The translations under genes and the position numbers were made by a program. The notes under the pieces are model-generated. The model was not told the DNA's origin. It was given only the letters and a program-made list of their open reading frames with translations, and did no database searches. A stretch of DNA of 64,000 nucleotides from Onthophagus taurus (Eukaryota; Arthropoda; Insecta; Coleoptera; Scarabaeidae), in contig NC_091973.1 of assembly GCF_036711975.1 (NCBI RefSeq), positions 1,178,001-1,242,000 of the forward strand, given 5' to 3'. Within the stretch, counting starts at the first letter, position 1. Every line of letters starts with the position of its first letter. Of the stretch, positions 1 through 12,500 are shown piece by piece.

Positions 1-936
1 TTACGTACCCGAGTGAAGTGTGTCATTACAAACACTTCGTTTATTTAATTCGGAATAGTAACATGTTTTTGAAGTTTACAGGAAAAATTATCAATTAAGA
101 ATACTTATCTTATGTGCATACTGCTATGTGCGCAAATAAAATCGATTTAGACTGGTTAAATTTTTTTATTATTGGAGTGCCTATCGTCGGTTTTTGCCAT
201 TTCGATTGTTCAATAAACAAGTTTCGCGGTTACAAACGCATTGGCAAAACGATTTCGCGGATAGATGCGGCGGGTGCTACCTATTGAAATGTACTCAGGG
301 GAAACTTCAAAGGGTCCCCACCACAGGCGATTAACCAAAACGAAACGTAACCCGGCAACGTATAATCAAGTCTTTGCATCTTGTGCCGGCGCGTTCAAAC
401 ACGTTTGAACGCAGAATGTAAACAATATGATTTAGCGAATTCCCGTCGCGATACGGATCGGCCGTGTAATTTCGCAATGTTTTAATGTATGGGTGGGTGG
501 GGCGGCGTGTTTATAAATATTTTCGAGATGATACGCCGGACTTTACGTATGATAATGAGCTTGAATTACAGCAATCTTGTATCGCGCACCTCTTTCTACC
601 TCGACCTTGTCTCTTGCACGACTCCTCGCAACCCGGCGGTAGGTAATTTTCTCAATTCCGACGCTCCGTTTTTTAAATTTAGCCCTCTTTCCTACAAAAT
701 TACCTGCCCCCTACGACGCCAGAGGGAATCCCTAACGTTTAAAATGGATCACGAACTTCTACCTGCTCCCTAACCATCATGAAGTTACTCCAAAAGTCCC
801 GATATACCTTTGTTTCAAGAAACACCATTTTATTTTATGATTCAAAAACTCTTACTATTAAAAAAAACTTTGGTACAATAAATTAATTATGCTGTAGTTT
901 GTAATTGTAGAACCTCGGCTTAATCAGTAGAAGTAA
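1..936. other. Non-coding flank, no gene seen
   Basis: No ORF here has coding character or a recognisable domain. The stretch from about 180 to 780 is less AT-rich than the neighbouring DNA and could hold regulatory or leader sequence of the FERM gene that continues to the right, but I see no splice-supported exon. Confidence 0.4.
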
Positions 937-1140
937 TACCGTATTTTCTCGAATGTAATCCGCACCTTTTTTACAAATTTTATGTGCTCTAAAATCAAAT
1001 GCGAATTACAATAACACTTTATTAAGGGTTTTAGAACGATATTTACATTTTTATGTATCATTTTCTTCCCATACTACGTCATCTTCGGATCAACACGGAT
1101 CAATTCGGATTATACAAAACTTCTTAAATGATGTTATAAT

Positions 1141-1485
1141 ATTGAAAGGTTTTTTAAAAAAAGACGACTTTTCCTCCGTAATTGTTATAAATTAATCAAT
1201 CTGAGACGTTTCGGGAACACCTCCCATCTTCAGTCTACAAATAGTCACTCGTAATATTATCTACAAAAAAACTACAACAAAAGACCATAAAAATCTCAAA
1301 CCACACAAAAAATAAAAAAATTAATTAAATAAATTTAAATAATTTATTAAAAATAAAGTAATAGATAATATTACGAGTGACTATTTGTAGACTGAAGATG
1401 GGAGGTGTTCCCGAAACGTCTCGGATTGATTAATTTATAACAATTACGGAGGAAAAGTGGTCTTTTTTTAAAAAACCTTTCATAT
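1141..1485. repeat. Inverted-repeat element with ~120-bp arms
   Basis: The arm at about 1141-1263 is repeated as its reverse complement at about 1363-1485 with only a few differences, separated by about 100 bp of A/T-rich spacer. Each arm carries CTGAAGAT, then a short self-complementary stem (GGGA…TCCC), then GAAAC. The same arrangement occurs in the inverted repeat at the right end of the window. It could be a pair of inverted retroelement terminal repeats (a Penelope-like arrangement) or a fold-back element. It abuts the 5' side of the LINE at 1506. Confidence 0.7.
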
Positions 1486-1489
1486 AAAA

Positions 1490-3750
1490 AGATAACGCAA
1501 AAGCTTTGTGGAGGATTGGGCGAGAATTGACAGGCAGGGAGAAGCCTCTAGGGAGTATATCCTCTGTAAAGACCGCCACCAATGAACAGGTAACTAAAGA
1601 ACTAGATATCGCGAATGAATTTAATCTATATTTTAAAGATGTAGCGCGAAAATTATTAAATCAGAAAAGTGGTAAAGTGTCCAATCAATCGTTTAAATTC
1701 ATAAAGAGTAACGTCAACTCATTATTCCTCGCCCCAACTGATCAACATGAAATCATAAGTATTGTAAATAAGATGAAAAATAAAAATTCCACTGGTTGTG
1801 ACAATATCTCTATAAAACTAATTAAGAAAATTATTCACTTAATTGCACCAGCTTTATCTATTTTATTCAATAGATGTTTCGAACAGGGGTATTTTCCTAA
1901 AGCATTGAAAACGGCGGTTGTTGTTCCGGTTTTTAAGGGTGGGGATTCATAGTCTACGTCAAACTACAGACCTATTTCCTTGGTAAACAATTTTAGTAAA
2001 ATCTTAGAAAAACTTTTAAAAGTGCGTCTGACTTGTTTTATTAATGAAAATAATATTCTGTCAAAGAATCAGTTTGGTTTTATTGAAGGTAAATCTACGA
2101 ATGATGCTATTGCTGAACTTTCATCAAAAATTAAATCTAGCTTTGATAAGTCCAAACCTTGTTTTTTGGCTGTTTTTTTGGATCTGGCTAAAGCCTTCGA
2201 TACTGTCGACCATAGTTTATTGTTACAGAAGCTGGATATCTATGGGGTTAGAGGTATTCCCTGGAAGTTATTGAAATGCTACTTGCAGGATAGAATGCAA
2301 TGTGTTAAGATTGGGCAGGATTACAGTACAATGGTTTCAGTGAATGTAGGTGTGCCGCAAGGAACCGTATTGGGTCCGCTTCTGTTTATATTGTTCATAA
2401 ATGACTTGCTTTCTTTATCCCTGAAAGGGCAGTCGATTTCGTATGCAGACGACACGGTTCTATTTGTAGAAGGTTCTTCCTGGACTGATGTTGAGGATAA
2501 GACGGTGGCAGATCTAAAAATGATAAATAGTTGGCTGGAGGATAGTAAACTTACATTGAATGAAGGAAAGACAAATTTTATTAAATTTACCATTAGAAAA
2601 AATACTAATAATAACTGTATGAGCCTCCCGATACATAAAAGTGATTGTACTGATGGCATATGTGTTTGCAAAAAGATAACACCTGTACTAAATACTATTT
2701 ACCTGGGAGTTTTAATTGACAACCACTTGCGGTGGGATGCTCACGTGGGAAAAATCGTTGATAAGATTCGCCGTAGTGTTTACATCTTCAAAAGACTGCG
2801 AGATGTATGTGATTTGAAAACACTTAAAACATTTTACTATGGAATTGTTCAACCTATCTTACAATATGGTATTCTTACGTGGGGTTCGTCCGCTGGTCAT
2901 CACCTACAAAAAGTAATTACAGCCCAAAAACTTGTTATGAAAGTAATGTTACATAAACCTCGTATCTATCCTTCTGTACTGTTGTTTGAAGAATCTGGTT
3001 TGATGACAGTAAAACAGTTGTATGTCACGACAGTCGTGATTAAGGCAGTTAACACTCAAAGGGATTTAACATTCCCAGCCCATTGTTATTGTACGCGAAC
3101 TGCATCTCACGGGTTTGCCATTGCAATTCGAACAAATAAATCAATAACACAAAAACACTTTACTTTTTATTTGGCTAGGGTATACAATGAGTTTATTGAA
3201 TTTCTAACATCAAAGAATTTGAATCAGCAAAACATTAATTTGAAACGGACAGCGAAAATGTGGGCTAGATCGCTCACTGAACCACAAATTGAGGACATTT
3301 TTCATATTATGGTTTAACAAATACTACTATTAAATAGTTGAGATTAGTGGTTATAGTACATATATTTTTTTTGTTTCTGATTAGTTTTCTTGTTTTTTTT
3401 TTGTTTTCTTTTTTCTTGTTCTGTTAGTAAACCAACTCTATTAGGTACAGAGAGTTTTGTGTAAAGTTTTTTTTTAAGTAAGTTTTATGAATGGATCGAT
3501 GAAGATTAACTACTGAACGCCACACACAAACTGGCTCTGCAGTTTTGGTGGCTACTCCGGCTTGCGCCAGTTGCTATGTCTCTGTCCATGTACACGGTTT
3601 TTTTTATGGCATATTGCCGGGGTTAATTTTTTCTTTCTTTTGCACTTTATTTACGCCTATCTTTGATTTTTCTATTATGTCTCTGTATTTTTGTTTTCTT
3701 AACGTAAATAAAGGTAGATTATTATTATTATTATATTATTATATAACAAC
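1490..3750 (+). mobile_element. Non-LTR retrotransposon (LINE), 5'-truncated
   Basis: A reverse transcriptase reading frame (1506-3317) is followed by a 3' UTR containing AATAAAGG and an (ATT)n tail at about 3717-3740, as in CR1/Jockey-superfamily LINEs that end in a short microsatellite. The LINE is inserted inside the pogo-type transposon. No endonuclease domain is present, so the copy lost its 5' part. The left border is approximate because it meets the inverted-repeat element. Confidence 0.75.
1506..3317 (+). pseudogene. LINE reverse transcriptase, one in-frame stop
   Basis: Two open stretches (1506-1952 and 1980-3317) lie in the same frame. They are separated only by a TAG at 1950-1952 within the PVFKGG…NYRPISL block, so a single nonsense mutation splits the protein. 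Reverse transcriptase blocks are clear: FLDLAKAFDTVDH, GVPQGTVLGPLLF, and the catalytic YADD (SYADDTVLF). The C-terminal thumb and maturase-like part continues to 3317. The upstream endonuclease half is missing. Function would be target-primed reverse transcription, but this copy cannot make the whole protein. The clade is probably CR1/Jockey-like by motif style, which is an inference. Confidence 0.85.
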
Positions 3751-3809
3751 ACCTCTAGTTCAATTTATCGTTTAGTTATAATATTGTTTTCAGGGATCGT
3801 TTCCATGTC

Positions 3810-4440
3810 GCCTACACTCACTGAACAAGTTCAGAAGCTCCTTTAATTGCTCCAGATTTTGTTAATTCTCGAGTTTGTTAATATACATATACATACACAG
3901 GTTGTAGTATGGATGTTATTCCACCAGATATTATTATTATGACAAGAAGTCTAAACCAAGGGCAATCAGTCTATGGTTAATTAGTATCCTTATTTAATAA
4001 TCCTCCTGGTCTAAGACTCCATACTTGTCTTAATCATTGCATTTTGTTGTGCCCTAACTAGGACGTCATTCGGGAAGTCTTTCAGATTTCAGAATGGTTT
4101 ATTTCTCAATATTACTAATGACAGCAATTTTTCCCTATCACTTGTTACTGCTAGCATCAATGGTATGCGCAATTTTTCGCAACCACTCGTTTATAAAGAA
4201 ATTTCCCACACACCTCTTCTTTCCAGTGTGTAATTGGGTGGCATATCCAGATATGAAAATCATTAGGAGCTTTTGGGAAGTTGTAGTTCTGCGCCTCAAC
4301 GATAACATCATTCGGCGCATAAATCCCACAGTCCAAAAAATTTTTTTAGTCCCTCCTTTCGTTTTTCTTGAGAGAACTAGAAAACTGCCTTGTCAATTTC
4401 ATGAAATCGTCTCTTCTTTGGCCCGGTAAATTTTTTGCAC
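3810..4440 (-). pseudogene. Pogo/Tigger-like transposase remnant
   Basis: Translating the minus strand, with frameshifts and stops, gives blocks typical of pogo-family DDE transposases. A DMPPNYT block lies at about 4228-4247. It is followed by a TSG-EKLRI-LMLAVTSD-EKL block and an FPNDVLVRAQ-N block. Further on, near 3905-3930, a GGITSILQP block corresponds to the family's GG-TS-LQPLDV motif. Several stop codons and at least one frameshift interrupt the reading. This is a dead transposase belonging to the element bounded at 939-4966. The call rests on remembered family motifs, not a search. Confidence 0.6.
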
Positions 4441-4969
4441 GATGCCTCAGTCTGCAATAGCTACCTGGTCTTTCCGCAACGTTACTCTCATTATCAGCAA
4501 AAATTGTACCAGCTTTTCGATTTCCTTAACGCTAACTTAATAACATCTCTTTAAACTTTGCTGTATAGAAGAACCTTTTAGATTTTTGCTACTTTTTTTT
4601 ATAATTACGCTATTATATGTATAATTAAGTACACACTACGTTCGAGCTACTACGAGGGTAGTATATGAACGGAATTCGTGCTAGGCATTACTATTTATTT
4701 TTAAAATTATATTTATTTTCCAATTTTTTCTGGCTTGGTAAATTTAAAGTCTAGTCTAATAAAAACTCGTCGTAAGCAAGGTTTCTTTAGGTGCATCAGC
4801 GTCAGTCAACAGAAAAAATATATATTTATGGTTAACAACAAGCATCGCATCGTTTTAGTGTTGTCGAATTGCTCAAAAAAAGATGCGGATTACATTCGCA
4901 AACTAAATTTTTTTACCACTATGCATTTTTAAAATCGGGGTACGGATAAGATTCGAGAAAATACGGTAT

Positions 4970-6521
4970 TCTTTGTTTCAAGTTTATTCACTTGCGGCCG
5001 AGGCGCTACAAAGTGTTTATTATTTTATTATTTTATCATTTTTATTAAAATGAATTTGTTGATAAAAAAGTATATAATAAAATTGTAATAATATTTTTGT
5101 TGTAAAATTCTGTCGACAAATTGTATTTTCGAAAATGTAACAATTTAGTGGTGTTTAATAGAAATTTCGATTTAATCAGGATGTAGTACTAAAAAAATAA
5201 TTGGTCGAGCAGACAAACGGATGCGAGAGCATATATATTAATTGACAGGTCGATTGTTTACAAATTCGCAGCAAAATCGACGTTGGGTGCAATTGGAACA
5301 AACTTTTGTTTTCGCATTTGCTTGAAACAGATAGACACGTAATGACATCCGGAGGCGATCTTGAATGAAAACGAACTTTAGAGTAACAACCTTCGTTAAA
5401 TAGACGGTTTCTTACCTTTTCCCAAAGGCTATTTATTGATAGTAATAGTTTATCGATGTGTTGAACTATAACCGTATATTTATAGCTCTAGTTTCCATTT
5501 TTAGAATCGATGTGTTGGAATAAACAAGTTGTTCCAAATCTTGAGTAATCGCAACGGGAAACGGGTAGTTAAATTGCAAGAGTATTTCATAGTGAAGCCA
5601 GAGAGGGGGTCTAAAAGAGATACCAAGGTACAAATGGCTTTCGAGATAAGATCGGGTTTATACACACGTATATTTTGTGACGTTTCGGGATTTCAATTTA
5701 AATTCATGGAAGACAGGGATTAAAACTCGGAAGAGGTCCGCTTTGTCTAGAATCTAAATCCTCGGCGCATTAAACGAGTGGTCAGGACGAAGGCCCAAAA
5801 GTTCTCAATGCGGAGGGAAACTTTTTGATCCAAAGTAACGTAGCTCTTTAAAAACATATAGAGAAATAAGTATTTCCTTTTGCGGGCCCGCGGACCTGCA
5901 TTATTAAAACAAGTTCGGAGTCCTTTGAAGTTCCGCTTTCATTACTTTAAATTTAGTTGAAAATTCGCCTCCCCATCGCGAGGGAAAACAAATAGAATGG
6001 AGTCGTCCTGTTGGAATTAATTTGACATTTTCAAATTAAAGGCGTCGCTCGTATGGCCTGCGGATAGATACATGAACGTAACCTATCATCTAAATTAGCA
6101 AGACAAACGTAATATTGATAATTAGAGTAATGGTTCTAATATATTTGGGGAAATATGCTTTGTCCGTGCAACACACGAATAATCCTACAGTAAGATTTAC
6201 TTCGAAACTGTTGAAAAAGAATATTTGCATTTCAGATGACTTCCTGCAAAGCTTCCTGACGATGACCATAAAACGCCTTGGGAAAGGCGACCTCGCTAAG
6301 ACTCTTGCAGGATATGGATTAAATTCCGCGCCACCTCTTTGTTAGAAGCTTTAAGTCGCTCATATTCGCCTTCCTCGCTAATCTATACGGTCTCAATTTA
6401 TGAACTACCAGTTATACAAAGCACCGGCATCAATTCTCAATTTGTTCCGCCTTAAAATGTCTCTTGGTCTAAATTTAATTAAAACGTTTTAATTCATTTT
6501 AAAAATGAATTTTGTTTACAG
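4970..6521. other. Intron or intergenic DNA, no exon identified
   Basis: I find no recognisable coding segment. The FERM gene must have at least one exon encoding the first ~50 residues of its F1 lobe upstream of 6522. I could not locate it here, so it is either very short and divergent or lies beyond the left edge of the window. Confidence 0.4.
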
Positions 6522-9500
6522 GATGATAAAACTGGTCAAGCATTGTTAGAAGTAATCTTTCGACATCTGAACCTTTTAGAAACGGCCTACTTTGGATTGA
6601 GATACCTGGATCAAGAGGGTCAAACGGTAAGTAGAAAACCGAACGGTGGGTGGGTCAAGAAGCGACGCTTACGCAGAGTTAAAACGTTCCTTTCAGTTAT
6701 GGCTGGACCCGGCGAAGAAACTCAGCAGACAGCTGCGGGGGGCAGAGCCCTTCACGTTGTACTTCGGGGTCAAGTTCTACGCGGCAGACCCCTGCAAGTT
6801 GCTCGAGGAAATCACAAGGTAAGCTCAAGAAATATGCGAATGTAGATTTCGTTCTGACAGGAACCCATGTGGGAGGCCTGCGCCTCTGGGCGTCCACTAG
6901 ACTATTCATTACGCTTCGCCGACCTAACTACCAATTACACCAAAACCTATAAACGAACAGCCCCGTGAGATTCAACATATTATATTCTAAAAAAGATCAC
7001 GAAAAATAATTTTTATGAAATTATAAAATTCTAGACTGGCCGTCGCGCCTTTATTTTACCTACATAAAAAAATAAAGGCACGACGTCCTATTTATTAATT
7101 TATTCGACTTTTTAAATCATCCGTATTAATTTTAGGAGTAATTTATGAACGAGAAGTGGAGGTTTAGTTGAATTACACGAATTTTTTCATTTCATTACCT
7201 TGTTGGGTGTATTTTCCCGTGGGGTTTAAACGTTGAAGGTAGATATGAATTTACATTACGTGTGTGTACACAAACCGCGTTTACGTCCGCAAATTAAAAA
7301 CGTTCACCTACACGAGGGGGATAATTAAAAGGATCCGATATGTTGCGTTTACGATGGACGATTTCGTTAGTCGCCTGGGGTTCGAAACCGACAGAAAACA
7401 AGGTAATAACCGGGTTAACTCGGCAACAAAGGAAACCTGAAGAGACCCGCTGCCGCCACCGCCGTGGAGAACTAGACGGAGATAAATTTGAAATATATGT
7501 GCCATTTATTGTTGCCCGAGTAAACACGGCCATTGCCGGACCGCGTGATTCCGAATTTAGATAGATAATGCTTTTGCCCGCCGCCAAGCGATGTTTAGGA
7601 CCGTTTTTGGTAGTGAATCCCGTTTATTTCAATTTTATGCGGATAAAACTTCCAGGATGATCCGTTGTTTACTCTAAACAAGAACGCGAACAATTTATCA
7701 ACCCGATTTAAACATAAACAAGATAATTTGTAAAAGCGAAATATCATGAATAGTTATTTTTTATCTAGGCGGTAAAGCTATTTGTTTTGAATATCTATAT
7801 AAAAAATGTATTTGTATTATATTGGACATGAAATAGGGTATCAAAAGTTCGTAAAGCTGACGTTAATAAACAGGTTCCCGGTAACCATTCGTTCCCATGA
7901 CGCCACATGAAAGAGCAGGGGTTGATTCGGGTAACTTGCTATAAATTCGCAGGGTCGGCGAATATATTACAACCGTTGACGTAATATTTTAACACCTGTT
8001 CCCCGATAATAAAATTCAAATTTTTTTCAAATGTCTATTAGTAATTATTAAAGATCGCATCAATTATTAATGGAATAATATCGATTATGTCGAACGGGAT
8101 GCGTATTCCGCAATTTAAACAGAGAATTATTTATCGGTCCGACAAATTCGAGAGCCGTCGTACGTATTTATAATGCATTAACAGCCGTAAATCATTTAGC
8201 GGTTGTTAATGTGGATAAACAGTGCGGCCAATTTTAGATAATTTCCCGTTTTTGACGACGCCTTTTCGTTCGAAGAAGCAATTAAAAGAGAATTTGGAGG
8301 TCGTAACGGAGAGCGGGACGAAAATTGTAAATTAATCATAAGAAAAATGATCCCTGACCACGAAATTGGTGGGTCGAGGTACATAGGGGAGGTCTGAGAG
8401 ATATAATCGTTTTCCTTTTTTGTTATAGGTACCAGTTTTTTCTACAGGTAAAGCAAGACATCCTGCAGGGAAGGCTACCAGTAAGCTTTCAACTTGCAGC
8501 CGAATTGGGAGCTTATATTATTCAATGTAAGTTAAGAAGACGAAACCTTCCCGCCCTATCACTCTCGAAAACTCGAAAACTACACCAGTTATTACGATAT
8601 CTGAGCCCCTTGCATATTGAATTTTACATAAAACTTTCATGAGCTCAGACATCAGACGGGGCGCCCACTCGGCTTCCAGATGAGACCCTTTGTTTCACGC
8701 TATTAGACTCGTTATTCTTTGATAACACGATGCAATTGCCATCGGACTAACGCTCCCTGCGACTCTCTTTGAACGGATACCTTACAAATGCCATACCAAA
8801 GAGAGCTTCCCAACACAACCCAACCCCTCCTCCCATCCAGCGACACCAAACTAACGATTCTATATCATAACTTTCATTTCCATTCAAAAGCTTTTCAATC
8901 TTTCTCTCTCTCAATATTAATATCACTTTTTTTATACCCTTAAACCTATTATTTTAACAACAAAACGGACAGTTCTTTATTCTTTAGAAATATAAATTTT
9001 AATCAAATGTACTGCCTCGGTCGCAAGTGGCCTCGGATTTAATCTTGCGGTGTTTTTGAGATACAGGGTGATTCGTAACCTATACCTCAATCCTCTTGAT
9101 TTTTATTTTTAGGGTCACTTAAAAAGCATAGTGTACTTCACCGAAGTTAATACTTACAGTCAGTCCCAAAAGTCATCGTACACAAAAGAATTTTTTTATT
9201 ACCATACATGTAATTATTTATTTTTAACAAATTTATAAACAGAAAACACTGCAATTTAACAAAATAACTTAATAATTCTTCAAAATCGTTCCATTGCAAT
9301 CTCACAAAAGTAATCGTACATATGAAAACCGACAGGGGTTTCCCCGTCTCTTTGTCAATTACGTGGGATTTCCCGTGCAGCTAGTCTAACCTGCCCTACA
9401 TCTAGTAATCGTTGCTCTCCGTTTGTCAAAAAAGTGTCATGGCTCCCCAGGGAACGGAAACAAGTGTAGAAGTGAGAAAAATTGTTATAAAATTACATAA

Positions 9501-12500
9501 TGATACGTGAAATCGCTAAAACACTTAATAAAAGTGCTTCTACAATTCAGTATATAATTAAAAGGTTTGTGGATACCGGAAATATTGAAAATGCTCCGCG
9601 CACTGGCCGTCCAAAATTGTTGACTCCCCGAGAAGAACGAAGCATTAGGCAAGAAGTCAACGTAAATCCGCGGATAAGTGCCCCAAAAATAGCGGCAAAC
9701 GTCCAAAACAAATTTAATAAAACCGTAAGTGCAGAAAAGAAACGAATCGAATTTGCAAAAATGCATAAAGATAAAGATATGGACTTTTGGAAAAGGGTCA
9801 TCTTTACAGATGAATCAAAATATAACATTTTTGGATGCGATGGTAGGGGTAAAATTTGGAGGAAGGCCCTAGATTTAAAAAATCTCCTACCAACAGTGAA
9901 ACATGGCGGTGGATCCGTTATGGTATGGGGATCCATGGCTGCTTCAGGAGTCAGTAGTTTAGTCTTTATTGAAAATATAATGAATAAGTGGCAATATTTA
10001 AATATTTTAAAGGCTAATTTAAAGCAAAATGCTATACAATTGTGTCTTGGAAGTAATTGGATTTTCCAACAAGACCAAGACCCAAAGCATACAGCGCATG
10101 TAGTTCGCGAATGGCTTCCCAAGCAGCTACATTCTCCTCCACAATCACCGGATATTAACCCCATAGAGCACGTGTGGGATTACTTAGAAAAATCTATTAG
10201 AATGCACAACATTAGTAGCAAGGAATCCCTAAAAGCTGCATTACAAGTAGAGTGGGATAAAATTCCGGCATCATACACTGAAAAACTTGTTCAATCTATG
10301 CCGAGAAGACTAAAAGCTGTACTTAAAGCGAACGGAGGACCAACCAAGTACAAGTACCAGCTTGGCTGCGTCTTTAATTACAACTTTTGGATCTGTACGA
10401 TCACTTTTGTGACATTCCAATGGAAGAATTTTGAAGAACTATTAAGTTATTTTGCTAAATTGCAGTGTTTTCTGTTTATAAATCTGTTAAAAATAAATAA
10501 TTATGTGTATGGTAATAAAAAAATACTTTTTTTACGACCTCATTTTTTATATTATGCAAAAACCGTTGGTGTACGATGACTTTTGGGACTGACTGTAGCA
10601 AGAAATTATGGCACTATGCAAAATTTCAGAAAGACCTACCTCTTATAACATCTATCCTGGGACACACTGTATACCGTGGGAACAAAGTTTTATTTTTTAT
10701 AAGTGATTATTGAATACATTCTAGATTGTTAGAATGACTTCTAAGTTGCAGTAAAATAATTTTAAATAACCACTAGTTTCGGGATTTCGCAATCTTCAGC
10801 CGATTTAATTTCTTGATTTATATATTTAATAATAAAAAAAAAGTTGTTCTAAAAAGTGAGAGATCCAAAGCTATTAAAAATTAGTTCTGAACCCAATAGC
10901 GGAAGTATAGAATTATTTTTTCGTATTTCATGGTAGTTTAATTGGAGTCACTGGTTGGTTTTCCCGTTAGTAATAGCAAAGTCAAGGGCAATAATCTGTA
11001 AACTGGAAATGCACGGCGTCCGGTCGAAACGAGGCATTAGCCCCGGTATAAATAACTATATCGCCGACAGGCGAGGACAATATATTAATGTTAACGTATA
11101 ATTGATAACGAGGTTCGTATTGACAAGAACTAGCTACTTGTATATTGAATTCACATCCCAGATGTCGACCTCGCCCTCGGATACTAAATACCTGTCGGTC
11201 ATTTTGAAATTAACCACCAGCCGAGCGAGCGCGTTTATTTGTTGTTTGGTCGCGACAAAGGGCGGTTTAAATTGGTTCGCAACTTTTCCATCTGGTAGAA
11301 CGGCCAAAGTGTTAAAGCTCTACATTAAATCACGCGAACTGGAATTTAAAACCGGTATAAAAGCAGCCGAATATTTAGTCCCGGGCTCACGTTACCATGG
11401 AAAACAAACAAATATTTCAATATAGCACCGATAGCATTTTCCGCTTTTATTACTACCAAAATTCATTTAAAATTCATTATATTAAACAGTTCGTAATCTA
11501 ACTATATATATATTATATTTAATAAAACAGTCAAAAAAATAAAGTGTTGCTGTGATAATTAAGAAAATTAATTTGTGCTGAAATAAAGGTACATTTTAAA
11601 GATTTAATACTGAGAAGTTGGTTGTTTATGTTTCATAAAAGCCGGATTACGATATTAACGGTGCTCGAGCCATTATGGTAATTAAAGATTGCGTTCGCCC
11701 GGTTGAAAAATAAATATTAATTGGGTTGGTTATATTTCTTAAGTTGAAGAAACTTTTTTATAAAAAAATAATTAAAAATTATTGTGGTTAAAATTCGATT
11801 AGAGGATATCAAATTGGATATAATCGATAATAACAGTTTTTTCATCACTTCCAATAAGTATCTCATATTTCCTGGGAAGGTTAATAAAAGTTTTGTCCGT
11901 TTAAACATCGAAACGCCGAACATTAAAAAGTTGCGAGAATCAAATTTCAATTTCGCCAACGCGACTCGCGCTTTAAATTTTAATTAAACCATACTTTGCC
12001 TTTGGCCGTTTGCAGCGATTCTCCGCTTTTTTTAATTTACTTAGGAAGTTCCGTAAAAAATAAGGGCGATGCGAAAAACTGATATTGTTGTAACCCCCCT
12101 TATTTGTACCGAGCTGATCGCCGAACGTAGTCTAGGGTACGGTAGGTCGAGGGTCGCGTTTCTCCCCTTCCTCCCGGAGGGGATAAACTTTCCCTCATTT
12201 GTTGTGCACCCTCCCTTTGAAAATACGACCCCTTCGATTCCCCCTAAATATTTAACCGTATCAATCCGATAATTATGTTTGTTTTTAGCCGAATTGGGAG
12301 ACTACGACCCAAGAAGACACAGTCCGGGATATGTTTCCGAATTTCGTTTCTTATCAAACCAAACTGTAGAACTTGAAAACGCCATCGCTGAACTCCATAA
12401 GAAGCTGGTGTAAGTATCAACTAAATAATAATTATAAATGTTAAGTTGTGTGAGTATACGCGTAAAATACGTGGTTTACTACGTTTTTTAGTCCCTTTTT

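Larger units (their letters stand above)
939..4966 (-). mobile_element. Degenerate pogo-type DNA transposon, split by later insertions
   Basis: The element starts with CCGTATTTTCTCGAAT just after a TA (937-938) and ends with the exact reverse complement just before a TA (4967-4968). The inverted repeats continue imperfectly for about 28 bp (…ATCCGCACC against …ATCCGTACC). A second copy of the terminal motif lies inside the right end near 4878-4900. Internal minus-strand sequence (about 4440-3810) is recognisable as decayed pogo/Tigger-type transposase. The left half is displaced by a LINE (about 1490-3750) and an inverted-repeat element (1141-1485). The TA flanks and transposase type place it in the Tc1/mariner-pogo group. 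It is clearly non-functional. Confidence 0.72.
9064..10669. mobile_element. Short TA-flanked MITE hosting the Tc1-like element
   Basis: Outside the Tc1-like insertion the sequence begins TACAGGGTGATTC (TA at 9062-9063) and ends with the complement of TACAGTGTGTCCCAGG (TA at 10670-10671). Removing the insert leaves about 170 bp bounded by these loosely matching mariner-type ends. The left end also resembles the TIR of the DD41D element at 19165. The two ends match only partly, so this is a tentative non-autonomous element. Confidence 0.35.

Noticed and set aside
489-773. 94-codon plus-strand ORF
   Set aside because: No domain, no splice context, and composition like the surrounding non-coding DNA.
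7294-7587. Overlapping ORFs on both strands in the FERM-gene intron
   Set aside because: They mirror each other in a GC-richer patch and have no recognisable motif or splice support.
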